Positions 24,977-36,009 are shown, counted from the first letter of the stretch. The stretch: 64,000 nucleotides of DNA from Ophioderma brevispina (GCA_023653785.1 JAMKCH010010243.1:62001-126000), one strand, 5' to 3'. Numbers and translations are program-made. Notes: generated by a model not told the origin, from the letters alone.

Positions 24977-25416
24977 TAGAAGCAACAGGTGGCTACATAG
25001 GTAATGTAATACATAATGGAGTTTGAGAAATAAGATGGGAATACCTCATTAGATTTAATTTGACCCCACAACAAAATATTTTTTATTTACCAACTTTAAA
25101 ATTAGCAGTATAAATACAATGGACTGGTTTTGTTTTCAATTGTACATTTAGGCAGTCAACAAGGTTGTATGAACTGAATTTTTTTAATTTGTTAGTTGCA
25201 TGCACCAACTTATACACAACAGGTAGATCCAAAACTTGTTTCTCTTTTGGCCAAATTTTCCAGATCATGATCATGTCTTAACAGATGTGTTTCATTTTGT
25301 TTTCTTTTGTTTCATTTAATTTCATTTCATGTTTATTTAGGAGCCACCTATGGATATAAACACAGATATACACATTTGTGTACACCTAATTCTATTCAAG
25401 TCCTTAGTGTCATGAT
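24977..25416 (+). repeat. 440-bp direct repeat, right copy
   Basis: Partner of 24383-24823. It starts immediately after the A run, and the locus continues past CATGAT into unique sequence (GAGTGGGTGG). Small open frames within (25083-25274 minus and 25307-25492 plus) lack support. Confidence 0.95.
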
Positions 25417-26333
25417 GAGTGGGTGGAGATATATTGGGTGTATCATGTACAGATTGTTTGTCATTGAAATAATCACTTATCAGCTTGATTAAACAAAAAC
25501 AAATATCTACAGGGCTATTTAATGCGAGAGAAATCTGCTCTTATAATAGGGCCTAAATTGTAATTGAAGGGAATAACCTGATTTGATTATATAAAGGTTT
25601 ATCTTGATTCATTCACTTAACCCCAATATCCCATCTGTAAAGTTTCATGCCAATAATTCAATCCATTTTGATGTGAGAGCAAAAAATGTGATTTTGAAAG
25701 CCTCATATAGTGTAAAATATTGGTTGACCAAAATGTGACACATTTTCGCTCATAACATCCAAACCTTTAGATGCCAACATTTTGACCATTTCCAGTAAAA
25801 TGTCTGGTTCTGGAGACAAGATTAGCAAATGGACCTAATGACATGCCACTACACATGCAATATGAGTTTTCTTTTTGGATAGGCACACAGCATAGCACAA
25901 TCCACTGGATAACATTAAAACAGTACATGGTTGGAGAGGATTTTTTTTTTTGCTGAGATACTGTTTATTATGCCTAACTGGACTTTTGACTCTGGGGAGG
26001 AGGCTGTAGGAAAATAAGTGAAAAATACCACCTGCAGAATAGGCCTTTTCCAACATAGCTATATTTAATTTGCATGTAATTGACCAATGCATCAGTATTG
26101 TTAGCTCATGAATATTTATAACTTGTAATAAATGAAGGTTTTTGCAATGTATTTATCATAAACATCTGACAAAGTAGCAGGTTTGAAGGAGGAAGGGACC
26201 AGAAGGGCCATATGGAAGAACAGAGGAATACTTAAGTTTTCCCCTGAATATGGACCCAGGGTAAAGAATAAATAAAAATAAAACCAATCACTGGGAGGGA
26301 CAGAGGATATATTTTGTCTACAAGCTGTGGATA
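25417..26333. other. Intergenic, no gene recognised
   Basis: AT-rich. The minus frame at 25835-26092 has no domain or splice support. Confidence 0.4.
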
Positions 26334-26631
26334 TTAAAGGTCCATGGCCCGATTGCTAATAGCCTCGTCCCCAGAAGCCCCAGATTTACCGGAAGTGGTC
26401 AACATTTTGATATCAGAAGAAAGCTACTATTTTTCTCATTTACCCTGTGAAATTTTAGAGCCAAAGGATGTTTGGTTTGGAAGTTACGAAGCTTGCAAAA
26501 TCACGTTTTTAGCTCTCGCATCAAAACGGATTGAAATATCGGCGCGAAACTTTACAGATGGGGTTTTTGTGTGAAGGCCAATCTATTATGGTGAAAACTT
26601 CATATCCTGAAATCGGGCCATCCTCCTTTAA
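26334..26631 (+). mobile_element. MITE family A, intact copy
   Basis: 298 bp, with terminal inverted repeats TTAAAGG-TCC-ATGGCCCGATT on the left and TTAAAGG-AGG-ATGGCCCGATT read from the right. TTAA at both outer ends fits a TTAA target-site duplication (as for piggyBac-type elements; inference). Diverged copies are at 3750-4025 and 8718-8798. The open frame at 26344-26574 is inside it and is not a gene. Confidence 0.85.
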
Positions 26632-27424
26632 TGTATTATTAATATTTTGGGGTAATTTTATGGGAATTTCAATGCTAAAATTAATAAAATAACAAAAAAA
26701 CATAAATAGCCAAATTTGTGAACAGAGCTTTAATAGTTTTGATTGAATGCTGCCACCTGTTAACACATACATGTATCTCCTAAATACAAGCAGGGAATTG
26801 CATAAAACCAGCACTAATAGATTAACACATGGATTATATAGCATGTAATATGAGCATGCAATGAAATATGAGAATGCAATGCACTTTGCTTGGGGAAAAT
26901 GCCCTGCCTTGTTGGACTGCTTTCCTCCTAACATATGGCTAATGTAGTAAAAGCACATTTCATATTTTTCATGTTTCATAAGTACCTCATGTTACCAAAA
27001 TTTCCAGGACAAATACATTTTGTGATTTCTTTATTTTGTGATTTTATTAATGGTTCACTAGATATCTTTGAGAAAAGATTGTTCCTAAATGTTTGGTGCT
27101 AAGAGCAAATGCTTATATCACTGTGTCCTATGGGCCACTGTGCTCTTAATTTCTAATTGATTTATACAGACAGAAAATACATAATCGTGAATTTCTTGCA
27201 AAGATGTTCAAAACATGCACATCAGATTAGCCACACAGTTAATACAAACCTTTTTAGTATGTAGGGGGACATGGCTATGTGGGATCAAGAAAGGCCCCTT
27301 TACCTAACCTGTGTGGGTTATGATATTGTGCACACCTTGCAGCATGATATCTGTCTGCAAGCGTGGTCTAACCTCAATTTTGCTCTCAATGTTGCCAAAC
27401 AGATTAATGAGTCAAAAAAACACA
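26632..27424. other. Intergenic, no gene recognised
   Basis: AT-rich. The 152-codon minus frame at 26521-26979 starts here and runs into the MITE. It is rich in F, I, Y and C, as expected of chance frames in AT-rich DNA. Confidence 0.5.
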
Positions 27425-27650
27425 GTATGTTTTATAAATCATAGAAACGGAGGCCTGATTTCCTTTCCAATGTTGGACTGAAAAATATGCATTTCCTTCT
27501 GAAGAAGTGGAATGGCCCCAAAATCTATTTTAACAACCCTAAAAGAGAAAAATGGTCTCGACCAGTGACACCAGGTCACACCCTGTCGACCTTTGCTTAT
27601 TCCCCACAATTCCGTTTTGTCTCAGAGCCCACACGGACGCACGCACTTAT
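27425..27650. mobile_element. Isolated DIRS-family terminal repeat relic
   Basis: Matches the left terminal repeat of the 49028-56122 element in order: ATGTTTTATAAATCAT, CTGATTTCCTTTCCAATGTTG, ATATGCATTTCC, GAAGTGGAATGGCCCCAAAA, ACCAGGTCACACCC, ACGGACGCACG. No DIRS coding sequence adjoins it; the coding relic at 31447-34135 is 3.5 kb away. Confidence 0.7.
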
Positions 27651-27781
27651 CATGCTGTTAGTCCAGGAGGATAAGCAAACAATGTGCACTTTGTGATAGA
27701 ACAAATTATGACACTTGGCACCACCACATAGTATGGACTATACCTGACTATTTCAAACCGGGAACCCAGCTGGATTTGGCC

Positions 27782-28200
27782 TTTGGCGGCCGTAGTGATC
27801 ATTTTTCAAAATGGCCGCCATTCTTATTTTCATTGCCTAATATCTCAGTTACAAATACTAGCAGGAGCTTGATCTATGTGTCTATACCTGTTTTCAGGGT
27901 CAAGGAATCTAAATATATGACACTATCTTGTTTCGGTCATTTTGTTTTCCAATATGGCGCCAATGTACACTAAAACTGATGCCTTTGCTAAATCTTAGCA
28001 CAAAATAATGATGAATTTAATTTTTGTGTTTCCAGGGTCATAGAAACCAAATATATTGCCTTTAATAATATCTTGTGTACCCATTTCATTCCAATATGGC
28101 CGCCAATTTACACTCAAATATCTTTGTTCAAAATATTGATACTGAATTGATTTTTGTGTTTATACCTATGTTGTCAGGGCCAACTAAACCAATTATGACA
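27782..28200. repeat. Three diverged ~140-bp tandem units with AAT-ATGGCCGCC core
   Basis: Each unit has a (C/T)CAA-ATGGC(C)GCCA core followed by ACACT or ATT-rich sequence and TTTGTGTTT...CAGGG(T/C)CA...ACC(A/T)AAT. The cores are near 27807, 27950 and 28093. A further copy lies in reverse orientation around 30605-30720, with GATATC, AACACAAAAATCAGTG and CCTGGCAT. Confidence 0.6.
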
Positions 28201-28283
28201 ATAATATTAATGTATTTTTTTCTCCAATATTATTACTATATAGCATAATATTAAATTCTAATAAAGTGCGACATATTCATTAA

Positions 28284-28620
28284 AGTGCCCAGGGCGCAGT
28301 GGTGGAGCGCCTAAGGTTGTTACAATGCAATAAGTAAATCCATAAGAGCAAAGAAAGATTTATGAAAAGAAATCGAGCCCACAGTTGGCAATGTGCTGTG
28401 CACTTGGGCAAGGCACTTTACCTTGCTTGCCTCTCCCCACCCTGGAGTATAAATGGGTACCGGCTAATGCTGGGAATGCAAAACAGACTCGCTGTGCGGG
28501 AGGAGTGGCGACCCCCCCCCCCACAGCAACATTATATGAGGGAGTCTGGCCCAAACGCCAATGACAGAGAGATGGGCACTCCGCCTGCGGGCGCAACATT
28601 TGCATTTTTTTTTGTATAAA
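28284..28620 (+). mobile_element. tRNA-derived SINE
   Basis: Begins GGGCGCAGTGGTGGAGCGC (tRNA A-box-like). A B-box-like AAATCGAGCCC lies near 28369, and CTTGGGCAAGGCACTTTACC follows, a module I know from many deuterostome SINEs. It ends in a T-rich tract. The A-to-B distance is longer than in a tRNA, so it is not an active tRNA gene. Overlapping open frames on both strands are shadows. Confidence 0.7.
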
Positions 28621-29116
28621 AGTGCATTATGTATATTGAAATAGCCTTTATGGTCAAAAGACCGAACAGAAGTTGTAAAAAAACAACAACATTAAAATGA
28701 CATTGCACATAAAAAGAGTAGCAACATTGGCGACCGCAGTGGAAGAAGGGCTCAAATGCCACCACTATCCAGTCAATCCCAACAATCTTGTCAGCCTACT
28801 GCTCGAGGGACTGCTAGAAATGAGCCATCCTCTGTAGTCTTCAATTGTATTATTGCACTGAATTACATTGTAATAATTTCTAATAAAACATTTCAGAGGA
28901 AAAACAGTATGTTATGGTTTGTAGACATTACTAAGATCGAATGTCTGGTGGTCAAGTATTCGATTTCGAGTCTTTCACAGACTTCATTTTAAACTTTGCT
29001 CTAGTCATTCGTTAATTTAGGCATTAAGAGTAAAAGGTAGAGGTTATTCACTCAGAAAAGGCATAGAAATGGTAAACATTTCTCCAACACAAGATGTTCT
29101 AGCCTAGCATTTGCTA

Positions 29117-29326
29117 TGATCCGGATACGTGGCAGGTCATATGGGTCAAACAATAATCAAAGCACCAGAGTTGCCAAATCCAGCAGCTTTGGATGGGATA
29201 TCGAAACAGCCAATGCACAGTGGGCCAGTAAATGGAGATCTTCCATCTGCTGTGAACCGTATCGTGCAATCACCAGTTGTAAATGTCCACGGGATGCAGA
29301 GGGGCAGTTTTAAATGCACTATATAG
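29117..29326 (+). other. Possible exon or coding relic, frames open on both strands
   Basis: The plus frame starting near 29120 has about 65 codons of balanced composition (KAPELPNPAALDGISK, GPVNGDLPSAVNRIVQ) and ends at TAG 29326. The minus strand is also open over most of the stretch (FTADGRSPFTGPLCIG). Composition is clearly richer than the surrounding AT-rich DNA. There is no convincing splice acceptor (GGCAG at 29135 lacks a pyrimidine tract). It may be a conserved exon, a transposon relic or chance. I do not recognise the protein in either direction. Confidence 0.3.
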
Positions 29327-29802
29327 CCTTGACCTGTAATAACATTGCAAGTGCAATGGATCTGAATGTTAATTTCATTTCACCTTAACTGAGGTATAAT
29401 TAAGTAATCAGATGCACGAAAAGGTGTTAGTTTTGTGTCCTCGATAATGTTTTAGACACATCATATTTAGTGATTGTTTAGCATATCAGTCATCTGTACA
29501 CTTCAGACAAGTCTTTGTAATTTAATTAAAAATAGAAACCTTGATGGTGATATCAGCATGAATCAGCATTATACTGTACCAGACCTGCCCTTCATATGTT
29601 TCCTGTTTCACCATGGCACACTCAGTTGCATACATTGTTTATTTTAATCGTTTTTGAGGGCCACATGCTATAGCTGGCAGGACACTTAGCAATCCTTTGT
29701 TCTTGTGTATGTGTCACTAAAATGTTCAATGTATATGTGTTGAGTTCAATTAGAACCCAAACGGTGTCATTGGTGGCAACTTGAATCCTCTTTGGTTGAT
29801 GA

Positions 29803-29862
29803 GGTCAAAGGTCACGTGCCAAGGTCAAAGGTCACGTGCCAAGGTCAAATGCCATGTGAGGT
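29803..29862. repeat. Tandem AGGTCAAAGGTCACGTG units
   Basis: Two full 20-bp units (CAAGGTCAAAGGTCACGTGC) and one partial unit. Each holds a perfect direct repeat of AGGTCA spaced by one base (DR1) overlapping CACGTG. The unit resembles the reverse complement of the repeat at 16293-16378. Confidence 0.85.
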
Positions 29863-30092
29863 AACAAGTGTCGATAGCCTGGCAGCCATAGTTATATTCT
29901 TGGGGAATATAGCAAGCGCGAAAGACGAGAACGCGAAATTCTAGTTAGATCAGTGTTGCAACTCAAGAACCTAGTTGAGGTCACCATGGTCCACATTTTA
30001 ATGGCGGCTTCAAGGAGGAGTAGTCTTTTTTATAGTTAATTTACAAGGATATTCTTAAGTATATAATTATATAGTAATATATTGCGATTGCA

Positions 30093-30469
30093 TTAAAGAG
30101 ACACTGCAACATTTGAAAATAGTGCGCCCTCAAGAGTTGTCAAAATCGATTTTTTGGCATGGTTGTAAAGCTTTATATACATTAGTCCTTATCTGGAATG
30201 ATTAAGACCAATTCATCGTCCTATGGTAACAACAATTTTATAATTAATGTCGCATGCGACATTAATTCAGCAGACGACAGAAATGGCGGTTAATCACAAG
30301 AAAACATGAATGTTTCCCACGGCACATACCATATTTGACCAGTCTGTGACCTTTGTGGTTTTAATATCAATGAGTACGATCTATGATATTCATTTTAATA
30401 TACATATTTTGTTGATTAAATTTATGGAAAACTTAAAAGTTAGCCTACAAATTATGTGGGTGTCTTTAA
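30093..30469. mobile_element. Possible MITE family D with internal palindrome
   Basis: The left end TTAAAGAGACACTG and the right end, read inward, TTAAAGACACCCAC are both at TTAA. The 377-bp body includes the 26-bp perfect palindrome at 30242-30267, close to its centre. The inverted ends are short, so moderate to low confidence. Confidence 0.4.
30242..30267. repeat. 26-bp perfect palindrome
   Basis: Symmetric about the centre of CGCATGCG: the 13 bases AATTAATGTCGCA are followed directly by their reverse complement. Confidence 0.95.
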
Positions 30470-31114
30470 CTTCTTATTAATGTCCCTATCTGTTTTTGAG
30501 TATGTTATTTTATGTGTAAAATGTATCTCTATTCTTCCAATGACCTAAACTAACATTTCGGAGCAAATTGAGAAATTCATATTTGTTGGCAATGTGCCAG
30601 TGCCGCTTAAAAGCATCTCAAACATCTCATAATATCATATTTGGATACCCTGGCATTCAAAACATGGGTATAAACACAAAAATCAGTGTTATTAACCGAG
30701 ATATCATGGCCTCCGTCAGTCGCAAGCGACTATGGATAAAGCGCCCACATTAAGTCACAGGTTAGGTGAATAGCGACGTCTTTGGCTGAAGGGCCAATCC
30801 GAGAGTGGCTTCTCTGCCACAGGTGCGACATATATATATTGGATGTCACAGCTTGACCTATGCCCCTGATCTGTGCAGACTTTTCTTTTAGCCGCGTGCT
30901 TCTCCAACTGGCTGATGATCTGTGACGTCGGATATAAGACCTTGAAAATGTGAATGGCAGCCATTTTGAAAACTGGCTGTCATGGCCGCCACAGGTGCAA
31001 TGCAGCTGGGGCCGTTGCAATGATGGGTTATGGTCCATATTAAACGTGTACCAAATGTTCATTCTCTCAGAAAGTACACGATTTTGCTCCAGACGGGCCT
31101 TAAACCTCTGGACT

Positions 31115-31263
31115 ATTGGGGGCGGGCATGTGGAGCGGGAGTTCAAACATGGGAAAGGAAATCGGGCCTCATTTATATGATTATAAAACATAATGTCTTT
31201 TTGACTAAATCAGTACCTGAGATGATTTCCTTACACCAATGTTGACTGAATATATGCATTAAA
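31115..31263 (-). mobile_element. DIRS subterminal region (3' non-coding)
   Basis: GGGGGCGGGCATG, ACATGGGAAAGGAAATCGGG, TATAAAACATAATGTCTTTT, TGATTTCCTTACACCAATG and TATGCATTAAACCC match the region at 49262-49412 in order. In both places it lies just 3' of the recombinase end. In element 2 the same sequence recurs in the true terminal repeat, so this is the internal copy of the terminus typical of DIRS. The outer terminal repeat expected beyond 31115 is not seen. Confidence 0.7.
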
Positions 31264-31446
31264 CCCTGTGAATGAATAATTTCAAAGCAAAACACCAGAC
31301 TGGCTGAAACTCAGTGGAGGTGGAGCATGATATCTCAGAGCGGTAAAAAGGATGTAGCCAAAGGCGAGACACATACACTAAACATAAAGAAAAACATTAT
31401 GTTAAGTGCCTCAATAGGCAATTAACATAAAACGGGACATTAGAGC

Positions 31447-34135
31447 TCACATGACCTTAAGGAAACTCTTGGGGCGGGTCATAGGCGGCCAACCGTTTGG
31501 GGAAGACTTTATGTATAGTGCAGATGATTTTAGTGTTGTTTTCCTGCAGGAGAGCCCTTGCAACGTTCTCGGTGGAGTTTCTAAGTTCCGATAGTACACC
31601 GACGAAAACGTTGTGGGGGCCCTCCACGACACCGCTTCGCAGATATTCGCCATGCTGATCCAGCGGTGATAGGACCAAGATGAAGTGATATTTAGACGGA
31701 ATGGGCTCGAGGCTGAGAAGTACTATCCTCGCATGGGAATATTTAATTACCGTGCTATCCATTAGCATCGTCGCCTTAGACGCGGACCCATGGGGGAGTT
31801 TGTGTGTGTAAGAAACCACAGAATCGTTCGAGCCCCTGAGCGGCTCAGTTTTACGTTTGCAAGTATCAAGGCTCGGGACGGGAAAACACCGGCGATCTTC
31901 CCCGCACCGAAGAGTGACATGGCAATTCGGGGTAAGATAATTGGTGAGTGTCGGGGAAATGAGGCGATGACTCCTCGTGGCCAGACAATCCGGCCTAAGG
32001 AACCAATTTGACCCTGTCCGGAAAGAATCCGACGCAGAGATAGAACACCGCTTTTTTAATATCTGCAATCGTTGTCCCGGAGGCGAAGTGCAGACAGGAA
32101 GGGCTGTCTTAATGGAGAACGATTCGTGACGCATCTGCAATCGGTTTGAATGGCGGCTTCACTAAATAGTATTAAGCGGCATTGGTCCCAGGGTGGGACC
32201 ACCTTCCTGGCCAAAGGTCGAGTGTTTAAACATCCCCTCCAGAAGACTAATCGATCCATCGTCATTGATGGTCGATCCGTCATCGAAACTCTATGGATCG
32301 TAGGATAGTGGACTTGTAGTTTCGAATGTTGAACATCAAGTACGCTAATCTAAGCAATGGTAAGGAAGTCAGCGATCTCGGTACAGAGCTTGGTCGGAGA
32401 GATTCTCTTCGCTCACACCAGCGGAAGTAGGGCTCAAGGCCAAGTCGCTTACTGTAAGCGTCCATGGTAGATATTCTTCTTCCCGCTGATATGAGCGAAG
32501 CAGCCCTCTGTGAAAAGCCCGCATACGGCATTAATTGCCGGAAATGGCCATGTAGTCAACGATAGATGTTACAGCGACAAGAGTGGCGCTCCCCCGTCCG
32601 GAAGGATATTAGGTCCGGACGGGGGGGGGTCGGTAGACGCAGCGGCAGAGCCGCCAAGCGATCCACCATTGGCTGAAACCACAGGTGTTTCGGCGCCAAA
32701 AAGGGAGCTATGAGGATCACACGGCACGCCTCCGCACAATTTTCGAAACTACACGATGTAGGATCGGAATTGGCGGGAAGGCATAGGCCGTGATCCCACG
32801 AACCAGTCCATCGCCAGGGCGTTGACTGCGTATGCACCCGGGTTGTGAGCACCCGGGTGCAGTACAGAGGGGTTGGTGACTCAGGTGCGAGGCGAACAGG
32901 TCGATTCTTCTTGGGTGTACAACTTCTCGAAAAGATCCTCTGAACGACATCTCGGTTCAGTATCCGAGGCGTTCTCCTGCCCGAGAAATCGTCGGCAAGA
33001 AAATTGAGGCCCGGAAGTATGGACTGTGGACAGCGTGATGGCCCGATCCCGACCACCACCACGCTATGATACGAATGGCATCGAGGCACAGGGGCCGGAA
33101 CCTTGTCCCGCCCTGTTTGTTGATTTGTAGGCCATCACGGTGGAGTTGTCCGTCTGTAACCAGGCACTGGAGTGAGCTAGTGTTAGTTCCAAGCCCAACC
33201 AATCGAAGGCGATGACCCATGGGCGCATGCCTCGGTCTGTTTGACCACGTCCCCGAGGGAGGTACTGAGGTCTAGGGTAAACCCTCCCCAACCCGACTTC
33301 GATGCGTCCGTCTGATTACATATAGAAGGATGGCGCGGGGGAAAGAAATTCCCCGAGTCAGGTTGATGGCGGTTGAAGACAACCAGGACAGGTGCTCCAG
33401 GATCTCCGATGGTTGACTAGGGATAGAAGGGGAGAGAGTCTGGGTGCTTGATCGCCTGTAATGTCGCCCGAGGTGCAATTGAAGCAGCTTCATGTGGAAG
33501 GGACAGTACGGGACAAGGTCGACGAGACTGGCCCTCAAGCCTAGAAGGCGAAGCCAATCACGAGCGGGGGCCTGATTGAGTTTGGCTAAGGAGGTCGCGG
33601 TTCGAATAAAACCACCTCCACCCGCTCGCCGACAGGTAGTTTCTGCAATGCTGTAAGCAGTTGCAGCCAAAGGTGCACCAGATACACGTCAGTCTTGAGA
33701 GGGAGGCTAGGCTCGCTGATTGTCAAAGTTGACAATAAAGCCCAGCCTCTGCACAACCTGGAATGTACGACTGACCATCCGGACCTCGCCGGGCCCGTAG
33801 ATTCGCCGTCGTCCAGTAATGCAGAGGTTTTGCACCCCCTCCCTCAGCCTGAGGAGCGCCCACTTCCCGGTCACCACGTGAAGACCATGGGAGATGTGTA
33901 TAGTCCTAAGGGTAGCACGTCCCTCCTACGACTGGCCCTGGTTTTGGAATCTGAGCCAGCGACGGCTGTTTGCGACTGGGACTGTAGGTAGGCGATTTCA
34001 GATCTAAAGAAGACACCCAGCTCCCCTTCAAGGACAGCGCAGGATTGACGCGAGATTTTCCATCCTGAACTTCTTCGGCTTGATGAACTGGTTCAGGATT
34101 GGACGCCAATCCCCGGTCGTTAAGAAATTTACGTT
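31447..34135 (-). pseudogene. DIRS retrotransposon pol relic: RT, RNase H, tyrosine recombinase
   Basis: GC-rich minus-strand block coding for the DIRS polyprotein but broken by frameshifts and stops. In order along the minus strand: RT start DWRPILNQFIKPKK, then FRMENLASIL, at about 34125-34045; SLDLK further on; a LGFIVNFD-like thumb near 33730; RNase H TDASKSGWGG at about 33312-33280 and TDNSTVMAY near 33155-33127; a NFLADDFSG-type motif near 33000; RIDLFAS and AYAFPP in the connection region; VILIAP near 32730; recombinase start GFSQRAASL and RRISTMDAYSKRL near 32525-32440; and a recombinase end with SWRAPTTFSSVYYRNL near 31630-31580 carrying the tyrosine. The HxxR motif near 31700 is broken by a stop. 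DIRS elements integrate as circles through the recombinase. The gag part is missing: homology ends at 34135 against AT-rich DNA. This copy cannot be active. Confidence 0.88.
32591..32625. repeat. 12-bp GC-rich hairpin inside the DIRS relic
   Basis: CCCCCGTCCGGA and TCCGGACGGGGG pair around AGGATATTAGG. It lies between the connection region and the recombinase start. Confidence 0.85.
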
Positions 34136-35734
34136 TTTTAATTTAGGGCAATTTTGTAATAACCAATGCAATTTATTGTGGTGTGCAACCCCAACAGAAG
34201 CGAAGCCATCGGAAGATCCTAGGGTTTGCCCCTTGAAGGGGGTCCAGAGGCGGAGCCCTCGGAAGCTCGGGCTTTGCCATCTTTAGAAGGTAAAAAAGTG
34301 TTTTCAGAGCACATTTCACAATAAATTATTTGAAGCTACAATAAAATCGTTCCTTTTTCCTGTTTTTTTTTTTTTGCTTTTTCTCCTTCCTTTTTATTTT
34401 TTCTCCCTCCTTTCCCTTTCTTCTTCTTACTCTTTTTTTCTCTTGCCCCCTTTTTCCCTTTCTTTTCGTCCCCTCTTCTCTTTGTGTCTTGTTTTAATAA
34501 TATACACTATGATTCTTTTGATATTTTATTCCGGGCAAAAATATACATAAATTCTGCCAGACAAATGCAGAAATATCCCATTATTAGTGCTTGATTAGCT
34601 CTCACTAGATAATATTCATAATTAGTGCTTGATTTGATATTACTGTTTTATGAAAAACCGAAAAATGGTGCCCATCACTGTGTACTTATTACTAACAAAT
34701 TATGATATGTGATCCCACAAAAAAAGAATAATTATTGTGTATTGTGATATGATTGAGAAAAACCCATGATTCCAGGAGAAAATGTTGCCACAATTTGGCT
34801 TGGAAGACTATAATTCGCCCCAGGTCACCAACCCTGAAAACAAAGTATCAAAGTACTATCATTATTGGATCTGTCTGGACAAACACAAAGGTGTGGAAGA
34901 CATGAGAATATAATCAAGAGGTATTCTTTCCAACCATTACAAACAGTCCAAAAATGGTGCATTTTTAACACAAAAGGGAGAATTTCTGTCAAAATTAACA
35001 GCCTGGCACCCACTAGATGGAGTTCCGTTTAAGTTCCATCCGGTTAAACGGTCTGTATTTTCATTTTTCACGGTCGAAATGCATAGAAAAACTCTAGTAA
35101 AAATTTGAGTCACCTGCAGCAACGCACAGTTCCATATTTAGCCTTTTGAGGATCGATGAATGTTATGCTTTTTGATGGACACAATTTTCCTATTTTGGCC
35201 ATCAAAAGTAACATTTGTCAGAAAAGTGTTTTGCTTTGTAAAATTCAAATGATAACAGGATAGTGGAAATGTGAAATAAAGTGACCTAAAAATATACAAT
35301 TATCTATTCAAAAATTCAATCCTCAAAAAAAAAAGTAGGTAAAACATTATCATGTTAGTTGGAATACTGTGTTCTGGTTCACCACACACATTGTCCATTA
35401 TCAATTTACATTGTTTTTTGCAGTTTCATTGATGAACAAGATTTGCTTTTTGTTTCAAAGAGGCTATCTTAATTTCTTTTGAATGACATTTATTCATTCA
35501 GAATCATAATCAATATGTTTCCATATGGTACTCAAATGTGAATATGAAATTAGTTTTGACTGGTTGTAACCCAACTTTTCCCGGTCTTCTAACTGTGGTT
35601 TAAACTAGCTTCCGGTCAAAATAGGTTTTGAAACGGGGCAAAAAGGTTCAACCCTTAATTAGGTGAATGAAAGGAGGTGGTAAAGTGCAACAGAGTTGCC
35701 ACGTAGAGCAGCAGCAACAAATCCAAAGTTAGTT
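34136..35734. other. Intergenic with a polypyrimidine tract
   Basis: No gene recognised. 34345-34490 is an almost pure C/T tract on the plus strand (T13, CTCCTTCC, CTTTC runs). The minus frames at 34825-35122 have no support. Confidence 0.5.
34345..34490. repeat. Polypyrimidine tract
   Basis: About 145 bp of nearly uninterrupted C/T on the plus strand. It starts 210 bp beyond the broken 5' edge of the DIRS relic. Confidence 0.9.
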
Positions 35735-35905
35735 TGAATATCCGGTTTGTCCCCGTTACAAGGGGGGGATTGGGGATTCACCTCAACACTCGTAGCAACC
35801 ATGTACTCCCTAAAAGCCAAATTCACTGCTCCTCCATCCTCAACCCAAACCTCCTACTCTCCTCCTCCACTTGCTTCTTCCATGTCTTATTTGGACATCC
35901 CTCCT
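35735..35905 (-). mobile_element. LINE 3' end fragment
   Basis: Read on the minus strand: a CTTCCA-free basic coding tail, then the 3' UTR GAGGTGAATCC...CCCC...GGGGACAAACCGGAT. On the plus strand the order is CCGGTTTGTCCCCG, GATTCACCTCA, CACTCGTAGCAACC, CTCCTCCTCCACTTGCTTCT. Same family as 15545-16192; strongly 5' truncated. Confidence 0.7.
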
Positions 35906-35961
35906 CCTTAAACCATGTGATACATATATAGGATAACTCTCAATTTATTTTCCTTGAGGTC

Positions 35962-36009
35962 AGTGGCTCTTGAAATGGTAATCTGAAGAACCAAATTTCA
36001 AGAGCCACT
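35962..36009. repeat. Perfect 15-bp stem hairpin
   Basis: AGTGGCTCTTGAAAT and ATTTCAAGAGCCACT are separated by 18 nt (which begin GGT and end ACCAA, allowing further pairing). No mature-RNA evidence; it may be an inverted-repeat relic. Confidence 0.9.

Noticed and set aside
26521..26979. 152-codon minus frame with hydrophobic stretches
   Set aside because: AT-rich composition, overlaps the MITE end, no splice or domain support.
30730..31191. 153-codon minus frame downstream of the DIRS recombinase
   Set aside because: Runs through the reversed AATGGCCGCC repeat and DIRS subterminal sequence; no recognisable motif.
31457..32140. 227-codon minus frame as an intact gene
   Set aside because: It is one frame of the decayed DIRS recombinase; the real domain jumps frames within it.
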